Notes: generated from the letters alone by a model not told the origin. 64,000 nucleotides of DNA from Leifsonia xyli subsp. xyli str. CTCB07 (GCF_000007665.1 NC_006087.1:2294001-2358000), one strand, 5' to 3'; positions 28,399 to 38,229 are shown, counted from the stretch's first letter. A program made the numbers and translations.

Positions 28399-29893
28399 GG
28401 GTTCTAGCGGTTGTTGCAACATCTGGAGTTTCTAGGAGTTGCAAGGACCGTGTCCCGTTTAAGGCGCAGTGCGGGGAAGAGGAAGTACACCCAGGCGGAG
28501 CGTGAAGCCTTCTTCGTCATTTTCAAGGAGTCCAGGAGTACGACGATCGCGGCGAGGGAGCTAGGGTTCAACCCCGCGACGTGCGCGCAATGGGTTCGCA
28601 AGGCGGGCCTGGCTAGTCACGGCTACACCGGCGGCGGCATGAGCGCGCACCCATGCAAGGACGAGTACCTGGAGCTGCGGAGCAGCGGGCTCTCGCGCCG
28701 CGAAGCGGTGGGACGAGTCGGAATCAGCCCGAACACGGGATACCTCTGGGACAGTCGAACGGGCGACGCATTTATCCAGATGGTCGCGTGGTCGATTACA
28801 AAGACAGGGTGCCTGTCGTTGTTGATCCTGTTCAGCGGGCGTCGATGCGTTCGCTCGAAGCCGCACTCCACCCACGATTCCTCTCCCTGCAGGAGCGTGA
28901 GCTGATCCGGGACCTGACCAGGGCCGGCCTTTCGTTGTGTCGGGTCGCGGCCAAGCTTGGTCGCTCGGTGTCGACGATCAGTCGAGAGATTCGCCGGAAT
29001 CAGCTTCCTGGAGAGGGCGGCTACCATCCATACGTGGCGCATCGGAAAGCGGCCAGCCGCCGACCGCGACCGAAAGCCACGAGGCTGGTCCGCAATCCGC
29101 AGCTGCGCAGTTACGTTCAACGGAAGCTGACGCTACGTTGGTCGCCGGAGCAGATCAGCCGGTCGCTGATCCGCGAGTTCCCCGGCGATGCGGAGATGCG
29201 CGTGGCGCACGAGACGATCTATCAAGCCTTCTACGTGCAGGGCCGTGGACAACTCCGCCGCGAGCTCACGATGGTGCTGCGGACCGGCCGGGCCAAGCGG
29301 AAACCGCATCGTTCTGGCGCCGCTCGCAGACATCGTTTCGCGGATCCGATGGTAATGATCTCCGACCGTCCCGCCGAAATCGAGGACCGCGCCGTTCCCG
29401 GACATTGGGAAGGCGACCTCATCATCGGCGGACACCGCAACAGCGCCATCGGCACCCTCGTGGAACGCTCCACCCGGTTCGTGATGCTGATCCATCTCCC
29501 CATCGATCGCACCGCAGAATCCGTCCGGGACGGACTGATCAGCGCCGTCAAGACACTCCCACGCGAACTCCGTCGCTCGATCACCTGGGACCAGGGCTCG
29601 GAAATGGCAGCTCACAAGTCGTTCACGATAGCCACCGACATCCCGGTCTACTTCTGCGACCCCGCGAGTCCCTGGCAACGCGGCAGCAACGAGAACACCA
29701 ACGGACTCCTTCGCCAATACTTCCCCAAGGGAAAGGGAACAGACCTCGCCCGATTCACCGCAACCGACCTGACGAACGTCGCCCACGAGCTCAACACCCG
29801 CCCACGCAAAACGCTCGGCTGGGAAACCCCAGCCGAACGCCTCGCTAAACTACTCGCCAGCTAATCGTCGTGTTGCAACAACCACTGGAATCC
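28399..29893 (+). mobile_element. IS30-family element in devS
   Basis: The ends form a 23-bp inverted repeat with three mismatches (GGGTTCTAGCGGTTGTTGCA at 28399 onward against 29871-29893). A left-end copy lies at 51961-52178 and a right-end copy at 11532-11626. It interrupts the second GAF domain of the sensor kinase. Confidence 0.85.
28450..29864 (+). pseudogene. IS30-family transposase, one frameshift
   Basis: The first frame from GTG 28450 has KRKYTQAEREAFFVIFKESR, ELGFNPATCAQWVRKAGLA. A shift near 28745 (GGGACAGTCGAACGGG) moves to QSNGRRIYPDGRVVDYKDRV, the helix-turn-helix SLCRVAAKLGRSVSTISREI, and the DDE core PGHWEGDLIIGGHRNSAIGT, ITWDQGSEMAAHKSF, PWQRGSNENTNGLLRQYFP. It stops at TAA 29862-29864. 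Full length if the shift is repaired. Confidence 0.88.
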
Positions 29894-30634
29894 GCCACTA
29901 TGTGTGTCGCGCCCCGCCGGCGCGGTTTCGTTCACACCCGACGAGATCGCCGCCGTGAGTGAGTTCGCCGCGCGCCGGGATCGCGATCTCGCTCGCGCGG
30001 GCGCGTGTGGACCGCGGTCGTCTCGAGTTGATGGAGGAGAGAGGCCGCATCGCGCGCGATCTGCATGATCACGTCATCCAGCGCTTGTTCGCGGCCGGGC
30101 TCGGCCTCGAAGCTGTCGCCAGCGTCGAACCGTCACAGCGCGATGCTCTGCAGCGCCAGGTGGAGCAGATCGATCGCGCCATCGCCGACATTCGCACAGC
30201 CGTCTTCGCGCTGTCGCGACCCTCGGAGACCGAGACTTTGCGCGACCGTGTGCTCCGGCTGGTCGACGACATCTCACCCGGAATGCCGTCACGGCCGCGT
30301 GTGTCGTTCGGCGGCCCCGTCGACACCCTCATCACCGATGACCTGCTTGACGATGTCGTCGCCGTCGCTCGCAAAGCGCTGACGAACGTCGCGCGTCATG
30401 CCGCGGCGTTGACATGCACGGTGGCGGTGACCGCGGACGACCAGCGAGTGAGCGTCGTGGTCGAGGACGACGGTTCCGGTCTGACGGCCGAGAACGACAG
30501 ACGCAGTGGCATGGCGAACATGCAGAAGCGTGCTCATGCGCGGGGAGGGACGTGCGAGTTCACTCGCGCGCGTCGGCGGGCTGGCCATGCACTGGTCCGT
30601 CCCTCTCAACCAGGACTGACAAGCGCGAGTCCGA

Positions 30635-30648
30635 CGGACTTTGGTCCC
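30635..30648. promoter_or_regulatory. DevR/DosR-like box 3 (pnt operon)
   Basis: CGGACTTTGGTCCC matches the DosR consensus GGGACTTTNGTCCC at 13 of 14 positions. It is 36 bp before the pntAA start, just past the end of the kinase remnant. Confidence 0.65.
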
Positions 30649-30683
30649 GTTGCGCGCCGTCGATCGCGCGCAGTCTGGGGAAC

Positions 30684-31841
30684 ATGACACACACGGTTGG
30701 AGTTCTCCGCGAGGCGGAACCCGGCGAGCGGCGGGTCGCGCTCGTTCCCGAGGTCGTTCCTCGCCTGTGCGCCCAAGGTTTTGATGTCGTGGTGCAATCC
30801 GGCGCGGGGGAGTGCTGCGGATTCGACGATGCCACGTTTCGCGCCGCCGGCGCGCGCATCGGCTCTGCCGACGCGATTGCGAGCGCGGACGTCGTCGTCG
30901 GGATCGGTGCACCTGACATGGACACCGTCGAACTTCATGAAGGTCAGGTAGTTCTGGGCCTTCTCGATCCCCTCGGTCAGCCGGAACGCGTGGCCGCTCT
31001 CGCCGCTGCCGGGGTGACGGCGCTCGCTTTCGAGCTTCTCCCGCGTACGCTCAGCCGGGCGCAGCCAGCGGACGCGTTGTCGTCACAGTCTTCGGCGGCG
31101 GGGTACCGCGCCGCCATCGTGGCTGCGGAAGCGTACGCGCAATTCCTGCCGATGATGTCGACGGCGGCCGGGACGTTCCGGCCAGCGCGCGTTCTTGTCA
31201 TCGGAGCAGGTGTCGCGGGGTTGCAAGCGCTGGCCACAGCGCGGCGTCTCGGAGCCATCACCTTCGGTTACGACGTGCGCCCGACCTCTCGCGCAGAGGT
31301 CGAATCCGTCGGAGCGACGTTCGTCACGTCCGCGGTGGCCGACGCGCGTGGTGTCGGCGGGTATGCGCGCGCGCTGACGGTCGACGAACATCACCGGCAA
31401 GCCGACGAGCTGGCGGACATTGTTCGCCATGCCGACGTCGTCATCACCACCGCGAAGGTTCCGGGCGGGAGACCGCCGCTTCTCGTGAACGCGGGAATGC
31501 TCGCCACGATGGCGTCCGGATCGGTGTGCATCGATCTCGCGGTCGGTCCGCGCGGCGGCAACATCGAGGGTGCTCGCGACGGTGATCGGTATCGCACGGC
31601 GAACGGTGTGACCGTCATCGGCCATCACGACCTCGCGACCGAGCTCAGCGTTGCCGCGTCGGCGATGTATGCCCGCAACGTTCTCGCGGTGCTGCAGATG
31701 CTCACAAGCGAAGGCGAGCTCGTCGTGCGTGACGACGACGTAATCGGCCCGATGATCGCAGTTCGAGACGGCCGCGTTCGGGACGGGCACTGCGCCGATC
31801 TCGTGACCCAAGAACAGCCCGTCGTGGGGGCACGGATATGA
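30684..31841 (+). CDS. pntAA: NAD(P) transhydrogenase subunit alpha part 1
   Basis: 385 residues from ATG 30684 (MTHTVGVLREAEPGERRVAL). It carries the AlaDH/PNT N-terminal domain and an NAD(H)-binding Rossmann domain (RVLVIGAGVAGLQALATARR, then DVRPTSRAEVESVGATFV). It is the cytosolic hydride-transfer subunit of the proton-translocating transhydrogenase that interconverts NADH and NADPH. It overlaps the next gene by ATGA. DevR control is likely given the box at 30635. Confidence 0.93.
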   Translation: MTHTVGVLREAEPGERRVALVPEVVPRLCAQGFDVVVQSGAGECCGFDDATFRAAGARIGSADAIASADVVVGIGAPDMDTVELHEGQVVLGLLDPLGQPERVAALAAAGVTALAFELLPRTLSRAQPADALSSQSSAAGYRAAIVAAEAYAQFLPMMSTAAGTFRPARVLVIGAGVAGLQALATARRLGAITFGYDVRPTSRAEVESVGATFVTSAVADARGVGGYARALTVDEHHRQADELADIVRHADVVITTAKVPGGRPPLLVNAGMLATMASGSVCIDLAVGPRGGNIEGARDGDRYRTANGVTVIGHHDLATELSVAASAMYARNVLAVLQMLTSEGELVVRDDDVIGPMIAVRDGRVRDGHCADLVTQEQPVVGARI

Positions 31842-32146
31842 GCGAGGCGCTTCTGGCGGATGTCACCGTCTTCGTCCTGAGCTTGCTCGTCGGGTTCGAG
31901 GTCATCAGCAAGATCCCGACCACTCTGCACACGCCGATGATGTCCGGTGCGAACGCCATCCACGGCGTCGTAGCAGTCGGGGCGGTCATCGCTGCGTCGG
32001 CGGCGCGCTCGCCCGAGCAGTACGTGCTCGCGGCGTTGGCTGCCGCCTTCGCCGCCGCCAACGTCGTCGGCGGATATGTCGTCACCGACCGCATGCTGGT
32101 CATGTTTCGTCCGGTCCGCCGGTCGCGTGAAGAGAGCGGCGCGTGA
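31838..32146 (+). CDS. pntAB: NAD(P) transhydrogenase subunit alpha part 2
   Basis: 102 residues with three to four membrane spans (VFVLSLLVGFEVISKIPTTL, HTPMMSGANAIHGVVAVGAV). This is the small membrane subunit in the three-gene bacterial arrangement. Both ends overlap their neighbours by ATGA, a tight operon. Confidence 0.93.
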   Translation: MSEALLADVTVFVLSLLVGFEVISKIPTTLHTPMMSGANAIHGVVAVGAVIAASAARSPEQYVLAALAAAFAAANVVGGYVVTDRMLVMFRPVRRSREESGA

Positions 32147-33564
32147 TGTCGACGTCGATTCTGGTCTCGACCGCCGCGGTTCTCGCCGCATCGGTGTGTT
32201 TCGTGGTCGGCCTTCACCTGATGCGCACACCTGTCGCGGCGCGACGCGGCAATCTCATCTCGGCGGACGGAATGGTTGTCGTCGTCGCGGTGGTCCTTCT
32301 CACCACCGCGATCGCGGGGACCACGACGTGGCTGGGCTGGGCGGTTCTCGGCGCGGGTTCCTTCCTCGGCGCGGGTTTCGGCATATGGCGAGCGCGAACC
32401 GTGCCCATGACCGATATGCCCCAGCTCGTCAGTGTGTTCAACGCGGTCGGCGGCGGAGCGGCGTGCGCCATCGCGCTGGCCGACGTCGCGGGGCGGCCAT
32501 CGGCGAGTGCGTTCGGCCTCGACGTGTCCGTTCCCCTCGCACTCGACATCCTCATCGGATCGATCACGTTCTCGGGCTCGCTCATCGCGGCGGGCAAGCT
32601 CCAGGGCATCATTCCCGGCCGCCCTCTGCTCTGGCGCGGCGCACGCGTGGTGAGCGCCAGCGTGGCCGCCCTCGCCGTGGTCTGTGCGGTTCTCCTGGTC
32701 GTGGGAGCGATGCCGCCGTGGCCGGTCCTCGGCCTCCTCACCAGCTCTCTGGTCTTTGGCATCCTCATGGTTCTTCCCGTCGGCGGAGCCGATGCTCCCG
32801 TGGTGGTGTCGTTGCTGAACGCGTTCACCGGTCTCGCCGTCGCGATGGCGGGCTTCGTCGTCGGCGCGCAGATCATGATCATCGCCGGTGCTCTCGTCGG
32901 AGCGGCGGGAACGATCCTCACCCTTCAGATGGCGGCAGCGATGAACCGATCGGTGATCAAGATCATCGTGGGCGGCTTCGGAACAGGCGACGAGCACCCC
33001 GGCACCCCGGCAGCGGGCGTCGGTGCGAGCCTTCGCATCCTGGATGCCGACGACGTCGCCGTGCAGCTGGCTTACGCGCGGCACGTCATCGTCGTGCCGG
33101 GTTATGGGTTGGCGGCCTCTCAAGCCCAGCGCGAACTCAACGAGCTCGCTGAGGTGCTGCGCACCCACGACATCGACGTGAAGTTCGCGATCCATCCGGT
33201 CGCCGGCCGCATGCCCGGACACATGAACGTGCTGCTGGCCGAGGCGAACATCCCGTACACCCAATTCCTACAACTCGACGAGGCCAACGCGGCGTTCTCC
33301 ACGTGCGATGTCGCGCTCGTGATCGGAGCGAACGACGTCGTCAACCCCGCCGCTCGGCGACCCGGGACGGTCGTGTCGGGGATGCCCATCCTCGACGTCG
33401 ATCGAGCCGCGTCGATCGTCGTGCTGAAGAGGTCGATGAATGCGGGATACGCCGGCATCGACAACGACCTCTTCCACGATCCCAAGACCGGCATGTATTT
33501 CGCGGACGCCAAGAAGGGGATAGCCGACCTCACCGCCGCCGTCAAGACCTACACCACCGCGTGA
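32143..33564 (+). CDS. pntB: NAD(P) transhydrogenase subunit beta
   Basis: 473 residues. The first 270 are membrane spans of the proton channel. The C-terminal NADP(H)-binding domain begins near residue 290 with VIVVPGYGLAASQAQRELNE, HPVAGRMPGHMNVLLAEANI and ANDVVNPAARRPGTVVSGMP, all conserved. It completes the complex with PntAA and PntAB. Stop at 33562-33564; an IS110 element follows 40 bp later. Confidence 0.95.
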   Translation: MMSTSILVSTAAVLAASVCFVVGLHLMRTPVAARRGNLISADGMVVVVAVVLLTTAIAGTTTWLGWAVLGAGSFLGAGFGIWRARTVPMTDMPQLVSVFNAVGGGAACAIALADVAGRPSASAFGLDVSVPLALDILIGSITFSGSLIAAGKLQGIIPGRPLLWRGARVVSASVAALAVVCAVLLVVGAMPPWPVLGLLTSSLVFGILMVLPVGGADAPVVVSLLNAFTGLAVAMAGFVVGAQIMIIAGALVGAAGTILTLQMAAAMNRSVIKIIVGGFGTGDEHPGTPAAGVGASLRILDADDVAVQLAYARHVIVVPGYGLAASQAQRELNELAEVLRTHDIDVKFAIHPVAGRMPGHMNVLLAEANIPYTQFLQLDEANAAFSTCDVALVIGANDVVNPAARRPGTVVSGMPILDVDRAASIVVLKRSMNAGYAGIDNDLFHDPKTGMYFADAKKGIADLTAAVKTYTTA

Positions 33565-33613
33565 CACACCGCCGCTCGCGCGGCATCCACTGAAAGGAAT
33601 CTCAATTGACTTG

Positions 33614-34816
33614 TCAAGCCGCGGCGAGGGTGGTGAGTGACCTTTGCTGGTAGGTGGTTCCGTCGCGCAGGAGTGCCCAGATGACGTTGATGCGGCGGTG
33701 TGCGAGGGCGAGCATGGCTTGTTTGTGGCGTTTGCCTTCGGCGCGTTTGCGGTCGTAGTACGTTCGGGACTCCGGATGGTGTCGGGTGGCGACCTCAGCG
33801 GACATGTAGCAGGCGCGCAGCAGGCGTCTGTCGTATCGCTTCGGGCGGTGCAGGTTGCCGCTGATGCGGCCGGAGTCGCATGGGACGGGTGCAGCGCCGG
33901 CGGTTCCGGCGAGACGGTCGGCGTTGGCGAAATGGCGCATGGTGCCGCCGGTGGCTCCGATGAACTCGGCTGCCAGAAGCGGACCGAAGCCGGGGATGCT
34001 CAGGAGGGTGTCTGCCCATTCGTGGCGGCGAAACCGGGTCTCGAGCTGAGACTCGACCTCTTCGACCTCCTCCTTCAACCGGAGCACCTCACGAGCGAGG
34101 CGGGCAACGATGAGCGCGGCGGCGTCCTGACCGGGGACCACACTGTGTTGCCGGTTCGCCGCATCAACGGCTGCTTCAGCGACCGCAGCGGGGTTGTGAC
34201 ATCCGGCGTTTCGCAACCAGGCCGTGACTCTGGTGACACCGCTGCGGCGCAACTGGGCGGGGGTTTGATACTTCGTCAGCAGCACCAGCGCCGCTTTACG
34301 GGTGGCATAGTCGAACGCCGCCTCCAGCCCGGGGAAGTATCCCAACAGGGTGGCGCGGAGCCGGTTGATCGCGCGGGTCTTGTCCGCGACGAGATCGGTG
34401 CGGTGCGCGGCAAGCATTCGCAGCTCGGCAGCTATCTCGTCGCCGTCGCGGATCGGGAAAATGTCACGACGCATCCTGGTTTGGTCGGCGATGATCGCGG
34501 CGTCTTTCGCGTCCGTCTTGCTGTCGCCTCGATAGGTGCGGGCGGCGTGATGGACCGTTCGACCGGGGACGTAGAGCATCTCCTGCCCGTGCGCTGCCAG
34601 CACCGCGATCAGCAGTGCCGCACCGCCTTGGTTCGAATCCGTCGCCCAGCTGATAGGAGCGCTGTCGGCGAGCTCTGTCACATCAGCGAGCAACGCCAGA
34701 ACGTCGTCCTCCTCATTAGCGACCTTCCGGGACAGCAACCGGGTCCCGGTCTCGTCAATTACCACGCAGTGATGGTTGCTCTTACCGGCGTCGATTCCGG
34801 CCCACAGTTGCGGCAT
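33614..34816 (-). CDS. IS110-family transposase, second type
   Basis: 400 residues from ATG 34816, preceded by GGAGGG. DEDD domain: LWAGIDAGKSNHHCVVIDET, SWATDSNQGGAALLIAVLAA, YRGDSKTDAKDAAIIADQTR. C-terminal domain: LLSIPGFGPLLAAEFIGATG, AGAAPVPCDSGRISGNLHRP, CYMSAEVATRHHPESRTYYD. It is only distantly related to the IS110 transposase at 16.9 kb. Intact. Confidence 0.92.
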   Translation of the reverse strand: MPQLWAGIDAGKSNHHCVVIDETGTRLLSRKVANEEDDVLALLADVTELADSAPISWATDSNQGGAALLIAVLAAHGQEMLYVPGRTVHHAARTYRGDSKTDAKDAAIIADQTRMRRDIFPIRDGDEIAAELRMLAAHRTDLVADKTRAINRLRATLLGYFPGLEAAFDYATRKAALVLLTKYQTPAQLRRSGVTRVTAWLRNAGCHNPAAVAEAAVDAANRQHSVVPGQDAAALIVARLAREVLRLKEEVEEVESQLETRFRRHEWADTLLSIPGFGPLLAAEFIGATGGTMRHFANADRLAGTAGAAPVPCDSGRISGNLHRPKRYDRRLLRACYMSAEVATRHHPESRTYYDRKRAEGKRHKQAMLALAHRRINVIWALLRDGTTYQQRSLTTLAAA

Positions 34817-34819
34817 TCA

Positions 34820-35037
34820 GCCCTCCGTTTCGTTGATGCGGGCTCCAGTCAACGACCACGCCTGCGTGTCCTTACACAGCGATCCAGTCGCACTTCTCAA
34901 TCAGAGGTCGAGTCGTTGCGGGACACCGGGCGGCCAATCCTTTCAAGCCATCCAAACAGCAGACAAACCAAAGCCATACCCGGCATCTCTGGAGCGGTCG
35001 GAAGCCTACAACTGCTCCCAATCCACACAACAACAAA
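34820..35037. ncRNA. Candidate bridge-RNA region of the second IS110 element
   Basis: Non-coding leader. It contains GTGTCCTTAC (34866-34875), the exact complement of the right flank GTAAGGACAC (35038-35047). Twenty bases on it has TCTCAAT (34895-34901), identical to the left flank (33600-33606). TCAAGCC at 34943-34949 repeats the element's own left end (33614-33620). The order of the two target matches fits a guide RNA read from the plus strand, opposite to the transposase, so the RNA strand is left open. Confidence 0.45.
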
Positions 35038-35050
35038 GTAAGGACACCCC

Positions 35051-36580
35051 ATGAGCACCCAGGCTCTCGCAATCGACGCTTCGCGCACGATCGTCGACGG
35101 CGGCGTCATCTACCACCGGCCCGGTGACAGCGGTAGCATCGTGCCGCTGCGAACGCGATACGACAACTTCATCGGCGGCCAATGGCGCGCACCCTCGACC
35201 GGGCGCTACGGCGAGGACATCGCTCCCGCCACCGGCCAGCCGTTCGCCGAGTACGCCCGGTCAGGGCCGGACGACGTCGACGCAGCGGTCGCCGAGCGCG
35301 CCGCCGTGCTGAACGCCATCGCCGATCGACTCGAACAGAATCTCGAGAGCATCGCCGTGATGGAATCGCGGGAGAACGGCAAACCGGTGCGTGAAACGCT
35401 CCACGCGGACATTCCCCTGGCGCTCGACCACTTCCGATACTTCGCCTCAGCGATACGCGCGCAGGAGGGAACGATCGCACCCCTCAGCCGGGATCTCGTA
35501 TCATACCACTTCTTCGAGCCGATCGGTGTGGTAGCGCAGATCATTCCGTGGAACTTTCCTCTCTTGATGGCCGCGTGGAAGCTCGCCCCCGCGATCGCCG
35601 CCGGCAACACCGTGGTCCTCAAGCCCGCGAGCGCGACGCCTGTCTCCGTGCTCTACGTCCTGCAGCTGATCGAGGACCTGCTGCCGGCCGGCGTGGTCAA
35701 CGTGGTCAACGGTGCGGGGTCGACGCTCGGCCAGGCCTTGGTGGAGCACCCGGGAGTGGCGAAGGTGGCGTTCACCGGTTCAACGGAGACGGGCCGTCAG
35801 ATCATGCAGTACGCCGTCAAGAACATCATCCCCTCGACGATGGAACTCGGCGGTAAGTCGCCGAACATCTACTTCGATGACGTCAGTCGCGAACACGACG
35901 CCTTCTACCGCAAAGCCCTCGAGGGAATGTCGCTGTTCGCGTTCAACAAGGGCGAGGTCTGTTCCTGCCCGTCACGTGCGTTCCTGCAGAGGGGCCTCAT
36001 CCGGGACGGATTCCTGGATGCCGCGGTCGAGCGAATCTCCCGGATCCGCGTCGGTGACCCTCTCGACACACGAACGGAGATGGGTCCGCAGAACAGCGCC
36101 GAGCAGGTGGACAAGATCGCCGGATATCTCGCACTCGGCCCCATGGAGGGATGCGAGGTGCTCGCCGGCGGCGGACTCGCCGACCTCGGCGGGGACCTCT
36201 CGGGGGGCTATTTCGTCGAGCCCACGGTGTTTCGGGGGCGCAACGAGATGAGGGTCTTCCAGGAGGAGATCTTCGGCCCTGTCCTCGCTGTGGCCGCTTT
36301 CGACGAGTACGACGAAGCGATTCATCTCGCGAACGCGACCATTTACGGGCTCGGATCCGGTGTCTGGAGTCGTGACGCCGACCTCACCTTCGCCGCGAGC
36401 CGCGACATCCACGCGGGACGGGTATGGGTGAACACGTACCACCAGTATCCGGCTGGGGCCGCCTTCGGTGGGTACAAGCAGTCGGGCTACAGCCGCGAAA
36501 CCGACCAGCAAACCCTGCGCAACTACCAGCAGGTGAAGAACGTTCTCGTCAATCACCAGCCGCTCGGCCTCTTCGTCTGA
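35051..36580 (+). CDS. Aldehyde dehydrogenase (NAD-dependent)
   Basis: 509 residues, ExaC/AldA-like. It has [20 protein letters not shown], the NAD-site [10 protein letters not shown], the general-base Glu in MELGGKSPN and the catalytic Cys in [11 protein letters not shown] near residue 300. It oxidises aldehydes such as acetaldehyde to acids. Near residues 75-80 the sequence [15 protein letters not shown] lacks about 15 residues that relatives carry between D-V-D-x-A and E-R-A; this may be an in-frame deletion. It forms a redox cluster with the following alcohol dehydrogenase. Its own promoter was separated from pnt by IS110. Confidence 0.9.
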   Translation: MSTQALAIDASRTIVDGGVIYHRPGDSGSIVPLRTRYDNFIGGQWRAPSTGRYGEDIAPATGQPFAEYARSGPDDVDAAVAERAAVLNAIADRLEQNLESIAVMESRENGKPVRETLHADIPLALDHFRYFASAIRAQEGTIAPLSRDLVSYHFFEPIGVVAQIIPWNFPLLMAAWKLAPAIAAGNTVVLKPASATPVSVLYVLQLIEDLLPAGVVNVVNGAGSTLGQALVEHPGVAKVAFTGSTETGRQIMQYAVKNIIPSTMELGGKSPNIYFDDVSREHDAFYRKALEGMSLFAFNKGEVCSCPSRAFLQRGLIRDGFLDAAVERISRIRVGDPLDTRTEMGPQNSAEQVDKIAGYLALGPMEGCEVLAGGGLADLGGDLSGGYFVEPTVFRGRNEMRVFQEEIFGPVLAVAAFDEYDEAIHLANATIYGLGSGVWSRDADLTFAASRDIHAGRVWVNTYHQYPAGAAFGGYKQSGYSRETDQQTLRNYQQVKNVLVNHQPLGLFV

Positions 36581-36618
36581 CGTCACTTCGCCCGGTGCTC
36601 ATCGAAAGGAAAACTCCC

Positions 36619-37647
36619 ATGCGTGCAGCCGTCGTCACGTCCTTCACCGAGCCGATCGTCGTGGAGGACGTCCCCCTCCCCACGCCGGGACCCGGCCAGG
36701 TGCTCGTGCGTATCGAGACCTGCGGTCTCTGCCATACCGACATCCATGCCGCCCACGGGGACTGGCCGGTGCGCCCCTCGCTTCCGTTCATTCCCGGACA
36801 CGAAGGCGTCGGCCGCGTCACTGCCCTCGGCGAGGGTGTCACCGCGCCCGCCGTCGGAACCCGAGTGGCACTCGCGTGGCTGGGAAGCGCGTGCGGGTCG
36901 TGCCGCTACTGCGAGACCGGTCGCGAGAACCTCTGTGTCTCTCAGCAGAACACCGGCTACTCCATCGACGGGGCGTACGCGGAATATGCAGTCGCGGACG
37001 CGAGATTCGCCGTGCCCGTACCCGATTCGGTGTCGTCGATGGATGCCGCGCCCCTCACGTGCGCCGGGGTCACCGCATACGTCGCCGTCAAGACGGCACG
37101 TGTGCGGCCGGCGGAACGGGTGGTCGTCTTCGGGGTGGGAGGGCTCGGGCATCTCGCGGTGCAGTACGCGCGATTGGTGGGAGCGGAGGTCATCGCCGTA
37201 GACGTGACCGACGAGAAGCTCGCACTCGCCACCGAGCTCGGAGCCGACCACGTCGTCAACGCCCGCACCTCGGACCCCGTGCAGGAGATCCACGCCCTCG
37301 GCGGTGCCGATGCCGTCATCGTTCTCGCAGTCGCCCCCGCCGTGTTCGACCAGGCGTTCCGCTCCCTCAGCCGGGGAGGGCGCCTCATCTTGGTGTCGCT
37401 TCCCGCGAACGGAGTGATGGGGATCCCCGTCTTCGAGACCGTGCTTAACGGCATTACCGTGGCCGGTTCGATCGTCGGGACGCGGGAGGACCTCGCCGAA
37501 GTCTTCCGCCTTCAAGCGCTCGGCCGGACACGGGTCATCGCGCAGCCCCGAGAACTGGAGCAAGCCCCCGAAGCGATGCAGGAAGTGCTCGACGGCACCG
37601 TGCCGGCACGTCTGGTGTTCGATCTGGCGCACGTAGGGAGCCACTGA
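36619..37647 (+). CDS. Zinc-dependent alcohol dehydrogenase, AdhP type
   Basis: 342 residues. Catalytic zinc ligands in ETCGLCHTDIHAAHGDW and PGHEGVG; structural zinc Cys cluster in GSACGSCRYCETGRENLC. NAD-binding motif VFGVGGLGHLAVQYARLVGA. It interconverts alcohols and aldehydes, with the neighbouring aldehyde dehydrogenase taking the product. ATG 36619 follows AAAGGAAA. Intact. Confidence 0.94.
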   Translation: MRAAVVTSFTEPIVVEDVPLPTPGPGQVLVRIETCGLCHTDIHAAHGDWPVRPSLPFIPGHEGVGRVTALGEGVTAPAVGTRVALAWLGSACGSCRYCETGRENLCVSQQNTGYSIDGAYAEYAVADARFAVPVPDSVSSMDAAPLTCAGVTAYVAVKTARVRPAERVVVFGVGGLGHLAVQYARLVGAEVIAVDVTDEKLALATELGADHVVNARTSDPVQEIHALGGADAVIVLAVAPAVFDQAFRSLSRGGRLILVSLPANGVMGIPVFETVLNGITVAGSIVGTREDLAEVFRLQALGRTRVIAQPRELEQAPEAMQEVLDGTVPARLVFDLAHVGSH

Positions 37648-37648
37648 C

Positions 37649-38137
37649 GTGCGTATCGTGCCGGCGCATCCTCGTCGTCCGGGGGAGGACGAGTTCTACT
37701 CCGCACAGGGGCCAGCCACCATCCTCTCGCCCGAGAGCTGTTGGGCCTACCTTCGGCTTGCGGCGGGACCGGGGCGTCTGGGGATCGTGATCGACAACGA
37801 TGTGCATATCATTCCGGTCGACTATGTGGTGGACGGTCCGTCCATCGCCCTGCGAACGGCGGACGGACGCAAGCTCGAGGCCTTTCGCGCCGGGGGGCTC
37901 GTGGCGTTCGAGATCGATCACCACGATGACCGTGAGTCGTGGAGCGTTCTCGCCCGCGGTCGCCCCCGCGTCGTGACGGACGCGCGCGATGTGCGCCGTC
38001 TCGATGACATCGCGTGGCCGCGGTGGATCCCTGTCAGCGTCTATTCCTATGTCGAGATCGCGGTCGATCAGATCTCCGGCCGTCGCATATCGAGCGAGAT
38101 CGAGGTCGCACGCCTGACCGACGACGCCACCTCGTAG
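37649..38137 (+). CDS. PPOX-class FMN/F420-binding protein
   Basis: 162 residues from GTG 37649, one base after the upstream stop. The split-barrel pyridoxamine-oxidase-like fold is suggested by CWAYLRLAAGPGRLGIVIDN, HIIPVDYVVDGPSIALRTAD and VAFEIDHHDDRESWSVLARG. Such proteins are common members of DosR-type regulons. The exact cofactor and substrate are unknown. Confidence 0.85.
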   Translation: MRIVPAHPRRPGEDEFYSAQGPATILSPESCWAYLRLAAGPGRLGIVIDNDVHIIPVDYVVDGPSIALRTADGRKLEAFRAGGLVAFEIDHHDDRESWSVLARGRPRVVTDARDVRRLDDIAWPRWIPVSVYSYVEIAVDQISGRRISSEIEVARLTDDATS

Positions 38138-38229
38138 GGACCGCGTCGATGACGCAGCGACGTGGACGAGCGCGGCCGGAGCGGGGGCGGTCGTGACTGT
38201 CGATGTCGGGGCCGCTCCGCCAGTGCTTG

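Larger units (their letters stand above)
27442..30620 (+). pseudogene. devS: DevS/DosT-like GAF sensor histidine kinase, multiply disrupted
   Basis: GTG 27442 follows AGGAG. GAF domain 1 (LLVASQVLTASLDLADVLHQ, GARYGALGVIGPDG) meets an in-frame TGA at 27748-27750 and resumes (GRGLLGAVMHTAATIRLPDL). One extra T at about 27966 shifts the frame (EALAAIAGTAIENARLYERA). A second shift in a G run near 28130-28145 leads to GAF domain 2, which is cut by IS30 at 28399. After IS30 the kinase part resumes: RGRIARDLHDHVIQRLFAAG (phospho-His), DDVVAVARKALTNVARHAAA (N box) and VVVEDDGSGL. Another shift near 30570 precedes the true end HWSVPLNQD. Clearly non-functional. Confidence 0.9.
33606..35037 (-). mobile_element. 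IS110-family element between pntB and the aldehyde dehydrogenase
   Basis: One transposase gene plus about 220 bp of leader. The junctions are inferred from the flanks: AAAGGAATCTCAA on the left and GTAAGGACACC (the ribosome-binding region of the next gene) on the right. No inverted repeats at the tips. Confidence 0.7.
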
